64,000 nt of DNA from Ceratodon purpureus (taxonomy: Eukaryota; Streptophyta; Bryopsida; Pseudoditrichales; Ditrichaceae). Under the pieces are notes generated by a model. It made no database searches, had not been told where the DNA came from, and saw only the letters and a program-made list of their open reading frames with translations. Location of the stretch: the NCBI GenBank assembly GCA_014871385.1, contig CM026423.1:14776352-14840351 (forward strand), written 5' to 3'. Below are positions 48,542-60,481 of the stretch, piece by piece. The translations under genes were made by a program, and so were the position numbers. Numbering within the stretch: position 1 is the first letter of the stretch; each line of letters starts with the position of its first letter.

Positions 48542-49009
48542 ATGTCGAAGATCACACCCTGTCTGTGGTTTGATGGGAATGCGGAGGAGGCGGCGAACTT
48601 CTACGTCACGCTCGTGCCCGACTCTCGCATCGACGCTGTCGTGCAGGCCTCGGCTGACAACCCCAGCACGCCCAAGGGCGGGGTGATGATGGTGAAGTTC
48701 ACTCTCGGAGGGCGGAAGTTCCTTGGTCTCAATGGGGGGCCGATGTACAAGTTCACAGAGGCCGTTTCCTTCACCATCGACTGCGAGGACCAAGCGGAGG
48801 TTGACAAGCTCTGGGAGGCCCTCACCGCCGATGGTGGCTCGCCGAGCGATTGTGGCTGGCTCAAGGATCGGTTCGGCCTGTCGTGGCAGATCACACCCAA
48901 GGTGCTCCCGCAGCTGCTGGCTAGCGACGACCCTGGGCGCGCCCAGCGCGTTATGCAGGCCATGATGACCATGTCCAAGCTCGACATCGCCAAGCTCAGC
49001 GCTGCCTAA
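48542..49009 (+). CDS. VOC/PhnB-like (3-demethylubiquinone methyltransferase-type fold) protein, bacterial type
   Basis: An intronless 155-residue frame beginning MSKITPCLWFDGNAEEAA. It has the hallmarks of the bacterial PhnB/YjdN-like branch of the vicinal-oxygen-chelate fold: an FDGNAEEAANFY start, FLGLNGGP, KFTEAVSFTIDCEDQAEVD, and CGWLKDRFGLSWQI. The length matches the family. Members are commonly named after a demethylubiquinone methyltransferase, but no reaction is established for most of them and I do not assign one. The coding is strongly GC-rich, especially at third positions, inside AT-rich DNA. The ATG at 48542 aligns with the conserved start; an upstream in-frame TTG is ignored. 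A likely 5' UTR acceptor ends at 48529. The gene is intact and probably horizontally acquired. Confidence 0.88.
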   Translation: MSKITPCLWFDGNAEEAANFYVTLVPDSRIDAVVQASADNPSTPKGGVMMVKFTLGGRKFLGLNGGPMYKFTEAVSFTIDCEDQAEVDKLWEALTADGGSPSDCGWLKDRFGLSWQITPKVLPQLLASDDPGRAQRVMQAMMTMSKLDIAKLSAA

Positions 49010-49417
49010 GAAGGTTAACATGTTTCTCTGTCTTGACGGGTCTGTCGCGTTTTTTCTCAATCGCAACATGGGTAGGCCTGGCGTAAGCATTGGCCATGCC
49101 AGTAAGTAGAATTGCGTTTGTGCCAGTCAAATCGGCTAACACTCTGTGGTAGACTATGGCGTGAGCGCCGTGTAGCAGTTTAAGTTACTTGAAGTTGGCT
49201 TTTTATGTGAATACACGAAGTTTAATGCCAAGAGTTTTCAGAGCAAGGAGGATATCCGAAACGCGGTTCCAAAAACTCTCACGGAGCTCGCAAAACCTGC
49301 TATTCAGTTCAACAATGTGTGGAATATGTCTCAGTATATGTTACCACTTGCGCATTAACTGGCTGTTAATTCTTTGTGATGGATGTCTCATTCCCACTCC
49401 TTCATTGAAAACGAGTT
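49010..49417. other. Convergent 3' region between VOC and TIR genes
   Basis: This gap lies between two convergent frames and presumably carries both 3' UTRs. No further feature was seen. Confidence 0.4.
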
Positions 49418-49798
49418 CTATGATTTTTTACTCTTTAAATCTGCATCTTGGCCATTGCATCTGAAACTCCAGCTTGCTTGCTGAGTCTTGCACATTTGGC
49501 TGTCTTCGCGTACATGGGGATTCTGCAATGCAGTGCAGGTAGATTGAGCATAATTTCTGGAGAAGAAGGCCATGTGCATACGTGCAGATGGTGAGGTTTC
49601 TTCGATGGCTTCGAATACGTTCTCGCCGTGGTGAACACCCTGCCTGTCAAGGAATGGCTCGAAGCCAGCCTCGTGAAGCTTTTTTATAAAATGAACTTGA
49701 AATAGCTCTTTCGTATCAGGTCCTCGGTGGTTGAGAAAAACATCATACTTGTAAACTTTCTTGTTCGTGGAAGAGCCAGCCATATTGGAATCGATCAT
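49418..49798 (-). pseudogene. Truncated TIR-domain gene
   Basis: A 126-residue frame opens with a clear TIR domain: YDVFLNHRGPDTKELF (strand A and the following helix), FEPFLDRQGVHHGENVFEAI, then MHMAFFSRNYAQS (strand C region). The HRGPDTK form is typical of TIR proteins in bryophytes and other land plants. After YAQS the family normally continues with a Cys-Leu-x-Glu-Leu segment holding the catalytic glutamate of TIR NADases. Here the sequence departs (TCTALQNPHV) and soon stops. No NB-ARC or LRR part follows. It is either a pseudogene fragment or has an intron right after YAQS that I could not resolve. Confidence 0.7.
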
Positions 49799-50658
49799 GC
49801 CGTTAATCTGCTAAATCTGCACGTAGCTTGTTGTCTTGGACTGCTAGGATGGTTAAACATGAATAGAAAAGTGAATCTAAAGTGATCTGAATCCTTGGGC
49901 CAGGATTAAGAACGAATGATTACTTTGACTAATCAGTGAACATTACAGAAATGAAATTTCGTATAAGTTGCTAGACAAAACTTCAAGGGCTTGGACAAGA
50001 GAGGCAGGTCTTGGGCTCCAGATCCTAAGATCAAGGCTTTGGCTTCCTCGAGTTCCAGGAAACGACAGTAGAGGCTCGTTCTAGGAGAGTCAACGTTCTT
50101 TACCTGCACAATATGGTACAGACATTTGCATTTTTCTACCAAAAAAGGCCGAACTACCTATAAGGGTTGACCTGTAAGGGCTAAGAAATCCCAAGTCGAG
50201 TCGATTACCGGAGAATCAGTTCGATTCTTGCTCCTGAAGTCACTGAGATATCGACTATCAAATGTACCAACTTACGAGCCCTTTGTTGATCAATAGCTTC
50301 AAGGATTGCTCCTTGAAGCAATTTATTGCTGATGTTCATGAACCTCAATCCACTGAAAATGAGCATGTGAATGTTACCACGTTCTGACATTAGACTATTC
50401 ATCTTTCAAGGTTCCAAGTAACCACTATGTATATGTCTCTATCTTATGCATTTAACACCCTCTGTGGCATGCATGGCCATGACACATTTCCTTTGCATAC
50501 ACCAAGAGGGTCCTAAATGCATAGAGGACTCTACCATCAAATTCTGATCTCTTCTGAGATCACATGCGACTATTATGGGGTCCTATTCCAAATCAGAAAA
50601 AGAAAAAGAAGAATGAATTCAGTGAAATGTTATTCACCAACATACTCTAGGGCTCTGG
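49799..50658. other. Region between TIR fragment and DP gene
   Basis: Two minus-strand frames (49933-50142, 50205-50402) look mildly coding-like. One is preceded by an acceptor-like CAG and reads VKNVDSPRTSLYCRFLELEE; the other contains NKLLQGAILEAIDQQRARKL. I could not join them to the DP gene, whose stop is clear, or to the TIR frame. They may be remnants of a further gene. Confidence 0.3.
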
Positions 50659-53600
50659 TTACGACTCTCGGTTGTTAACGCGTCGTTCAGGCAACATCTT
50701 AATCACTTGAATGTGATCCAGTAAGCAATAGTTTCGGTCCAGCTCCAGATGTACTTGACAGGACGGGCCGCTAGTCATCGAGATATCAACGTTCCTGCAG
50801 ATATTCCACCATGAACTACGTCAAATCGATAAACAGGTTTCATTTTGATAACAACAGGGGTAGTCTTCTTAAAGAGCAAAATCGATCCCATCCAATAAAC
50901 ACCTTGAAAATCAGGAACATAACTATCTAGCATCAGAGGAAAACGAGTAGGAGTCAGAATGCAAGCTCTTAAAAAAATTGTAAAACTAGGATAAGTCGCC
51001 CACTAGAGCCCACTTGAGCCTACAACATTTAAACACAACTTGGAAGCTCCCCAAGTTTATCCTTTCAGTACTCTTGCCATTTGAGAAATTAAATTGACAA
51101 GTGGAACTTAAACGCATCTGTATGTTGCACAATTGAAACTCTGGAACACAATCACGGTTACCGCGGATTTCATTAATAGTCATGTTCAAAAATCGGTAGT
51201 AATCTAAGAACCTATTAGGGGAACGGTTCTACAACCACAAAGGGCAGTGAAAGAGACTTACGTCTCTGGAGTAGTTGCAAGCATCACAAAAGGAAGATGC
51301 AAGCGTTTTGCTGCGCAGGGTCGCTGCTCGTCAACAAAGTAATCGCATATAAAATCGTCCACATTGCAATACTCTTCCGAAGACTGCGGAGAGTTCAAGT
51401 CTGCGCAAACGTTACGGTCTTGCGTACTCATACTCAAGTGTGTTTCTGAGCTCATCGAGTCAACTTCAGAACTGCTGCTCCCCGGTTCCATGGAACGAGG
51501 CATAGGAAACACGGTGTCCGCACTGCTCAAGTTCTCAGAAACGTCTGGATACAAACGGCATTGGTCCTGGTTCTGTTCCAGAAGATTTTGCAAGATCGCC
51601 ACCTAAAAGACAACACATACTCTCCCTCATCAAATGATCTAAATGAATTCTCCCACATGCTTTCAAGCTGAATGTCAATCCATAACCGCCAGGACCATTC
51701 CTACCTTAGAGAAGAGGGGCTGTACCTGCATGCTCAGGGTGTCACGGAGCCTCCTTTTTTGAAGTATCCTGTCAAGAGTTTGTCCTTTCTCTATCTACAA
51801 AGATAACAACAGCCAGAATTCAGTCATTAGAATACTATCCTAATTCGACTTGTTTTGACAGTTTTATAAGGTTGATGCACATATCAGAAGACAAAATTTT
51901 CAGTTACAAAAGACTGTCAATAAGGATAATTATTTGTCGACTGGTGTCAAACATTCTTCTGCATTCAAGACGATGAATCCATAAGCCAAGTAGGTCGGGA
52001 AAACCTCAAGTTCAAGCTTCTGACTCTGGCATGGGGTTTGCCGGGTGCGGTCATTTTCTCCGAATGTACTTTGAAGCGGGCCACCCAACCATCTGCCAAA
52101 ACCATGAAAAAGTTACTAATGAAGCAAACCACGCTTCAAATATGTCTTCAAAGCTCAGAATATCAGAGTAAACTCTGATTCGCGCAAAGCATCAATGGGC
52201 AGCAAGCAAAAAAGTCAATGAAAAAAGCTCAGGTCGGTAACCTAATTATTGCAGGAAAATAACCAAGCTCGCCAAATTTTGAGGAACGGCAACAATTCCA
52301 CAAACATCAACAAATAGAGGATCTTTTTGCCTCGCATAAATGGCAGTTAAATTGGTCAATAGGTTGAAGTTCTACTGTGAACTGGTTAATTCTCTATCGG
52401 AAAGAACTTCATGTGCGCTTATAGCCTACACAGGCTTGCTTGACCTCTAACAAGTACCACGCTGTAGAAGTGCATCTAGGTGGGGTTTATGGATTTACTG
52501 GATTTCGGCTCGACCCCTATAAGTCCTCTTCCCTGTCCGCCGAATGGGGAAATATTTTGGAATCACGTTTTGATCTGCGGCTGATTTTTTCTTCAATTCT
52601 GAACATCTGTGCCCAGTACGGGCAAGTAATCCTAATGCCAAGAGATATAAGTCAAAACCTAACTGAGTATCATCGAAAAGCATCGTCAGAAAAATTGTTT
52701 GCGGGTGAAACTAAAACTGCAGGGTTTTGGTACGAGGAACAGGACTTTCTCCCGAACATGTCGTATCACGTTGATCCGTCCATGTAGCACATGGGGTGGA
52801 TAAGATACAGTAACGATCCCTTTCAAATATCAAAACAAGAATGAATTAAGATCGGGGCATCAGATCTACCTGCTCCTTCACAAACGTTCACCACATCATA
52901 GATCCTACGCATGGTTGTGTTGTGCTTATTCTGTGACATGACCAACGGAAACAAATGATATCGTCAGGACAATTTAGAACTGAGCATATTTTTTTTGAAC
53001 GTAAACTGGGATGTCAGCAATTTCCAAACATTAATAACACTCAATGGAATAAGCCTCCCTGATATACCTCAGGCGAAATCAACCTCCATAAACAGAATTC
53101 AAAAACACCGAAAATGGTTTTCAGATGCATACACGCGACTCTTGCTGCTGAGGTCTACTATGAAGAGAAGTAAAAGAATACAAGTACGCATGTTAGGTTC
53201 GTAAATCATGAAAGTCCAGTGACAGTAGGTATTTAGACGACTGTTAACTGCTAACAAAATAACATACCAGAAGACTCAGATGAACAACACCGTCAATCAC
53301 TGACGTCCACACTACTTTGCGAAAAGGTACTCGATAGAAAAGAAAAAAAGAAAAAGAAAATCCAACAAAATCAAGACGAAGAACGCAGAATCGGAATAGT
53401 TCAGCGAGATGATCATACTTCTGCTTGAGAATGTATTTCTGTAGCCACCTGCAATGACACATTCCATCATACACATCCCAAAATCAGCCATCAAACACTT
53501 TATTCATGCATCCTTGGTTAGCATCAATACCGTGCAGAACAATGAAATCGGCTCACTAAGCTCACAAGCTGTCTGCTCTGCTTGAGAACCGCACCAGACG

Positions 53601-54011
53601 ATCTGATCCCTAATACTCAATTACAAATACTCAATTCACTTGTGCTCATCTGCGGCACATGGGGCAAGTGATGTTTTACTTGAAACTTAACTACAAAATG
53701 GAGGCAAAGCGAATGAGTTTCGGGGCGAGTGAGTTTTCGGCCATAGCGAGCACAAAATAAGAAGTGAAGTGAAGAGTGACTATCCTCGTCCTCCATACCT
53801 GCATCAAATTGCACGGGGCGCCCCCAGCAGCTCTCAATTTCTCACAGAGAAGAGAGGCCAGATGTTTCAAGGGGTTTGCTGTTACACGGCCACAAATGAA
53901 CCCAGTTCTACTGGGTTCAACACCGCCGGGTCTAAAAGAGCCTCTCCTTCCCACACTTGGTCCCTCAGCAACAGTAACGCCATCCGAAGCCATGGTCACA
54001 CCTATCATCAT
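50659..54011 (-). CDS. DP: E2F dimerisation partner (DP) family protein, divergent
   Basis: Eight exons splice in consistent phase to 323 residues: 53799-54011, 53419-53448, 52870-52930, 52499-52532, 52005-52092, 51726-51794, 51262-51602 and 50659-50794. Two exons are only 30 and 34 nt. The winged-helix part reads LKHLASLLCEKLRAAGGAPC in exon 1, VATEIHSQAE in exon 2, then MRRIYDVVNVCEG (residues 88-100) and RAEIQWLGGP. These line up block by block with the DP pattern LRHFS..VCEKV, VADELV, RRRVYDALNVL and KKEIQWKGLP. A coiled coil with LQNLLEQNQ follows, then LPFVML (268-273) and TNVDISMTSG, matching the DP dimerisation region. DP proteins pair with E2Fs at S-phase genes. The DNA-binding domain is shorter and more divergent than usual. 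The start could also be the ATG at 53993. Confidence 0.85.
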
Positions 54012-55769
54012 CTCAGGTTCTCAATTACTGCCTACACATGAATACCCACTTCAGTTTGTAAGTTCCAGCACTCACACACTAACGCTCTAACACTACATTC
54101 CAACACTACCCATTCAGTTAAACCTCACCTCCAACTCCACCACAAAAACTCCAACTCCTAAACCCATTAAACCAACACCTCTACCAACTACAACTGCCTA
54201 TTGAAATCATCACATCCAGCGCTAACTTCACACATTCCTTCAAAATAAAATACAATTACTACGACTAAATATGCTGCCAAACTAAAAATCTACGCCTCAC
54301 AAGAAGACGTAAATCACCAGCACATTATCCTTCTTGCCATCCTCCACTTCTCAACCAACATCCCAACATCCCATCTCCAAAAACCACCATAACCTAAAAC
54401 ATAACCCACACATAAACTCACCCATAAACTCACACATAAATCACACATACATCACATATAATTCTGGACAACCTTAAGATACAAAACCTGAAATGAGATG
54501 TGTAACATCATGTCATGCTTACCTGCACAGATAGACTCAGCAGCCATGAATATATCCAAACTACAGCTCCATGTTCTCCTCATAAAACCTCAACTGATGA
54601 TGATGTCTTCTTCAACCTACAAAGTGTTTCTCAATAGCAACACGAGATGGGCGTTGTTGCTGTATGTGATAAGAGGCGATGCAAGAGAATTCTATGAAGA
54701 AAGCGATGAGGGATTCTCGAGAAGTGGAAGCCAGAGTGCGAGACGAAGAGACAGCAAAGTGTTAAACCGGCTTAGTGTCGACGCTAATCATGCTTAGTGT
54801 CGTTAATCATGATTAGTGTTTCTAATTGTGATTAGTGCTAATGATGTGGGGATAAGTGATTAGTGATACTAAGCTGGTTTAGCGTACTTCTTCAATCAAG
54901 GCTTTTCGAGTACCTGTAAGTTTATTTTGTGAATGAATTCATTTAAGTGGAAATTTTTATGAGTATTTGAGGAGTTGAATCCAGCGTTTTTTTTAGTGGC
55001 TATATTTCGCCAGATTTCTCTACAAAATATGGCATTTCTCTTTTGTTAAGGAAAAAATTGAGAAAAAATTGAGAAAAAATTGAGTTTTTTCGCCATATTT
55101 TCACTACATTTTTTGTGAAGATAGCCAGATTTTGTGAAGAAGACCACCAAAATATTGAGAAATTCTATTAAAACATGATTGTAAGCTTAAGATTTCGCCA
55201 AATATTCTTTCCCAATATTTTTCAAGTTGCCAGTTAGGCTTCAAGGAAAAAAACATAAAAAAAACACTGGAACTTGAATCACTTGTTGTTCTTTTCTGGT
55301 GGAGTTCCGCATTTTTTTTTATGTTTGTTTTTGTTTAAATAGATTGTGTGTTTTGATGTGCATGTTAGAAATGATTGTAGTGTGTTGTTTGGATGACTGA
55401 CCTTGTTTCTGAAGGTTTGCTGTGTTTTAGAAGGGAAGGTCTTTTTGGAATATTTGTTTTTTTTCGCGTTTGAACGCAATGCTTACTTGATTTTGACAAA
55501 AGGGGATATTATTGGAAGAATACTTTGAAATATGGGTTTACAAATGGATATAAGCTCTTCTTTATAGTAAAAATAAAGCCTACTTGATACAAATTCTCGC
55601 TTTTAGAGTTGTAAATTAGGTTTCCAATACTTGGCTTGTTTGAATACAGAATTATTTAGAACCAACTACAAGTGCTTTGAGGCATTTTCTACATTGGTGT
55701 TGTGTATTCTCTTTCCAAGAAAGTTTTCATCAAAGTTTGAAAGGTCTAAATTTTTATTGTTTTATAAAC
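54012..55769. other. Region between divergent DP and cyclophilin genes
   Basis: This is the shared upstream region of two divergently transcribed genes. The part near 54.1-54.5 kb is C- and A-rich on the plus strand, probably 5' UTR of DP. Around 54405-54455 there are repeated CACATAAACTCAC-type words, and near 54775-54880 repeated GATTAGTG words. A 12-bp unit GAAAAAATTGAG is repeated three times at about 55050-55085. No TATA box can be assigned to either gene with confidence. Confidence 0.4.
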
Positions 55770-57831
55770 ATGGAAATTATACCTAAAGAACGTTATGTAG
55801 TTATGAAAGAAAATAATATTGGATTAGTAAATAGGCGTAAAGTCCATGCTAGAGATAGGCCAGAAGATGCTTCTCATACTTTTATTGGATTACCATTACC
55901 ACCAAAGCCCATTGAAGATATTGGATTTCCAATACCAGAGGAAGATCCGAATTATCCCAAAGCCTTGGGGGATCCAGATTTTCCTCAAATAGTATTTCAC
56001 ACTACTTTGGGTGATATTACTTTTGAGGTAGAGCATCATTCTTCAAACCAGTATCAATCATAAATTTTCAAATTATGAAATTTGCTTCAAAATTCATTAA
56101 AAATGTAGTTGTTCATCTATCATTGGCATTACATTGGAACAAAATATGTTGAACTTTGTTGATTTCAAGTTGTTAAAATTATCATTTACTTCATAATCTT
56201 ATTTTCTTCAAAAAAATGTATAATATTAGTGTATCCTCAGAAATCTTGCATGAAAATAATGTTAATCAATTTTGGATTTTGAGCTTTAATAAAGTTATAT
56301 CTTGTTTTTTCAATTTATATCAATTATGTCATACTATTATCTATCTATCTATCTATATATATGTTCTCTAAATTACGTTATATAACATACAAAACACAAA
56401 GAAAAGATATCATCAAAGAAAAAATCAATGAAAAATAATGTATTATAATTTATAACATACACAGTTGTATATGAAAGAAACACGTAGAGCAGCTAGAAAC
56501 TTTCTAGAGCTTTCACGAAGATCTTATTACAACAATCTGATGTTTCATCGTGTTATTAAGGTTTGTCTTCAATGAACCTTTTCTTCATTTAAAATTAAAT
56601 ATCATTCTACTTTTTGTTTATAGATTTTATTTTTATCTTCCAACATTGAATTGTAGTAGAAAACATTACATACAAAATTGTTGAAAAACCAAATAATATC
56701 TAGCTAAAACTTGAAACTATGCGTTGCTTCAATATTAAATGTTGGAAATCATCGAAATACTTTATGATAATTTTAGATTAATAATTATATATTCGATTTC
56801 ATGAAATTTTATTTTATTATTTTAGCAGTTTTTAATTTACTCCAAGTTTAGATTGGTGATAGGGATTTATGATTCAAAGTGGAGATCCTACAGGAACGGG
56901 AAGAGGTGGTGAATCCATTTATGGGTACGCTACATTAATTTGACTTTTTAAATTAACAAGATTTTATTTTAACATTGAAATTTCAAATGATATCAGATTA
57001 TGTCAATAATATTCAACTGCAAAAAAATGGAAAATACCTTTTTGGACTACAAAATTAATTAATACATTATCAATTTCAGTTATATTCTATCATAGCCAAA
57101 TTCAAATGATAATCAACTAGAAGATAAATATTTATAAAATCTTTTCATACTCATGCAGATGCATGATTTTACTCATTTCATCCCTTTGATAAAATCTATA
57201 GAGGAAAATTTGAAGATGACTTCAAAAGAGAATTGAAGCACAATAAAGCAGGCGTTTTAACCATGGCAAATACAGGACCCAACACCAATGGCAGCCAATT
57301 TTTAATAACTCTTGCTCCAACACCGTGGTTGAATAGTATGTCATGCAATAATTTCAAATACATATCTGATTTTTTAATTTCAACCTATGATTAAAAAGAA
57401 TTGTTTGAGACTTAAAGTCCAGAAAAGAGTTGGCACGTCATATAAAAGTTTATATCAAATTTATTCATGTAAATAAATTTTTATTTGCAGATGTACATAC
57501 AGTTTTTGGTAGGGTTATCAAAGGAATGGATGTGGTAAAACGCATTAGTATTCTTGAAGTTGACAAATACGACAGGTAAACTAAGAAAAAATTGATTGCA
57601 TTTTTTTTCAGAATCTCAAATTCAAAACAATTACTTTACAAAGATAAAAATAAATGATATCTTTGCAAAAAGAAATGTTGGTATTTTTATAGAATTTATG
57701 CTAGCACATTATTAAAATTTAATAAATTGTTGTGATTTTGAAGACCAATTCATGTGCCAAGAATTTTGAAGACGAGAATTATTGATGAATTGGGCCAAGG
57801 TGAATGCTCAAATGTGCTTCCACCATGGTAA
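55770..57831 (+). CDS. Cyclophilin-type peptidyl-prolyl isomerase with N-terminal extension
   Basis: Six exons join in frame to 240 residues: 55770-56027, 56465-56560, 56863-56924, 57202-57335, 57491-57575 and 57744-57831. The cyclophilin domain (about 76-220) shows [66 protein letters not shown], and [12 protein letters not shown]. Of the catalytic set, Arg (FHR), Phe/Met/Gln (FMIQ), Trp and His (WLNNVH) are kept. The position of cyclophilin A Phe113 is Leu (SQFLIT). About 75 residues precede the domain, rich in Pro and charged residues ([19 protein letters not shown]). Spliceosomal PPIL-type cyclophilins are the closest in feel. Exons and introns are unusually AT-rich compared with neighbouring genes. 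No targeting signal is evident. Confidence 0.9.
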
Positions 57832-60481
57832 AAGTGATCTGCCATTCATTGAAAAAAACCAAAGGAAAGTAAGGACTCTTTGAAGACAAATGTGCAAACT
57901 TACAAGTTGATCTTATAGCATGTTATAATACTGCTTTAGCATATGGTTCACTCTTGATTATTCAAGATTTGTGATACATTATGTAAGAGTGACATTGCTC
58001 AAATATTGTCATAACATCTCTTGTTGAATCAATGAATACATTGTTGTCATTTAGCGTTGTTGACACTAGCGCAACGGTTTATAATTAATTTTTAGAAGAA
58101 GAAATAGAAATTTATAATATTAATTATAATTTTGACATAGTGGTTTTCAAATTTTACTTTTTCACATTTCACATTCACGAGTTGATATTTGTTGATGGTA
58201 CTACAATTGTGGCCACTTCATGCAATATGAAATGCTAAACACTTATGAATCCAGATCTTTGCCTCAGTATTTATTCATGAAATTCATAAAATGAGGACGT
58301 GCACAGTTTATACTTTACAGAATAGACCACATCATAAAAAGAATCAATAAATATTTATGATAATTTATAAATTCAGGCACACTTTAATTGAAAATTTTAA
58401 ATTAATTTGGCTTTTAAAAATCCACCTTATAATTCATATTACATTTAATTATTTCACGATACAAATCATATTTGATTTTGACTTTCTAATCATGTATCAC
58501 ATTATTTGATAACCCATTTGATGCCAAAGTCTCGAGTTGTTAAAGGACATATTATCTAGTAGGTAGAAGTATAAGATATCAAATATAAGATACACTTCAT
58601 TCATGTTGGTATCTAAAGGGACCAGTGTACTTTTTTATTTCCATGATCTATGAGATAATTACATGTACAGTATCAAAAATTAAACCGGAGATACGGATAT
58701 TTTAAAGCGGCAATAGCCTATGCTCCTTTTTAACTCTAATCCTTGAGGCTCTCCACCTCTCTCAAATATCTCTTCCAATCACATTGGTGGTCACACTACT
58801 TTTTGCCTAGTGACGTTGAAACCAAGTGAACTTCCACTTTAATGAGAATAAATTCAGTGGAATCTGCGTTTCAGTACGTTGAAACCTCTTTCTTAAATTT
58901 TCGTTGAGATAACTCCTGCCACAAAATCGAGAGCCTGAGCTCGCAAAGCACAAAACTTTCACGTGGAAGAGAATCCTGGCTCCAGGAAAACTATAACTAC
59001 AGCAATTTCAGTGCATCAACTTTGCACAAAATCTTCCCAAAGATTGCAGATTTATTCTTCATGCACTACAGTGAGAACGGCATTGCTATTCGATCGAAGT
59101 GAAACCAACCAAAACCACAGAAATCGACAGGAAACAGAATAGACTGCTCAGGAGTCATTGAGGATGCGGTGATGTGAAAGTATTGAGGACAGAGTACAGA
59201 AGTGTCACGACTTGATGCAACACTGAGCCTGCTTTTCAAATGATCAGTGATTTAGTCTAACTATGACAAATGTAAGATGAATCAGTGCATCCAAAAACCT
59301 TGTCTGAAACTATCGCTGACACCGTGACTAGATTTTGATGCTGCTCCTAGTGCTATGAAGCATAAACCGGCACTATGCTCCTCTTCCAACTTGACACTGG
59401 TCCCGCTCTAAGAACTGGAAACCATCCTGCGCATTACGGTTCCACCCTACCGGGACATTGCCAAGCAAAATAAACATCTCTGCCAAGGATTGGCAAAAGT
59501 CTAGAGTTGCAAGTAAATTCCTCTAAATTCGTGAGTCTAAAAGTAAAATCACCCTCCGCTAATTCAAACTATATACAATAATTATGGGTGAAATCATTGC
59601 TTCAAATGAGCCCATATTGTACATTTCCATAGTACAAAGTCGGCAATAGTAGTGTAGGCATCTCGAGAATCAGTCTGCCTGCACCCTTCGCCTGCAGTAA
59701 GGTACCAACCCTGAAGACGGGTTACACGTGTTGCAGCGATGTTGCACAATCGAAAACTCCTCAACATGTGCCCAACAAATCCTGCAAGCCCAAAGCAACG
59801 GAACTATTCACGGTAAGCATGACGTTACTAGCTAGAAGATGCATTAATCTCAAGCTAAACAACTCACTCAAATCACCATTACAGCTGAAATGAAAAACAA
59901 AAGATGATTACAAGCTCTAAAATCCCCTGCATCTACGGATTTCGAAAGATAGCATGAGCAAAGTGAACGACTAAGTGACAAGGAAAGCTCTGAATCTCAG
60001 TGCTTTGAAAATCTCCGAGCCCTACCGAGGGACTCTGGTACGAGTTTCTCATCCCTAACGACACGTAACTGGACATACACCAGGAGGCACCCCTTGTAAT
60101 TGGCTTTAGATTAATACTCCCTGACTTTAACTTACTAACCCCTTGCTCTAAATGATAAGCATAGATGTGTTCTGTAGACATCCTAACAAGTCACAATTGC
60201 AAACAGAATACACGCAAGTAGTCCTTGTTTTACCAAACATTGCCGGCACACTACCTGACAGTAGAAGACCAACCCCGTATGAAGGCCAGCACGAATCGCC
60301 AGATGCGGATGCTCACCATGCCCTTTCATTCTCCAGCAGAAGAGCTGTGTATGCTCACTGTAGAACTGCAACAGCTGCCTGGAAAAACTGATGATGTTGG
60401 TGTAGATTCATTGAAAGAGTTCGCAATCCTTTCGCAGAGACTCTGATTATATCCACCAGCAGAGTAGTAGAAGAACCTAAT
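57832..60481. other. 3' regions of cyclophilin and SIZ1 genes
   Basis: These two genes are convergent, so both 3' UTRs lie here. The left part to about 58.7 kb is very AT-rich; the right part is GC-balanced and probably includes SIZ1 3' UTR. Short frames at 59933-60446 overlap on both strands and match nothing I recognise. No RNA gene or repeat was found. Confidence 0.4.

Noticed and set aside
48419..49090. A 223-codon minus-strand frame opposite the VOC gene
   Set aside because: It is an antisense shadow produced by the GC-rich codons of the real plus-strand gene.
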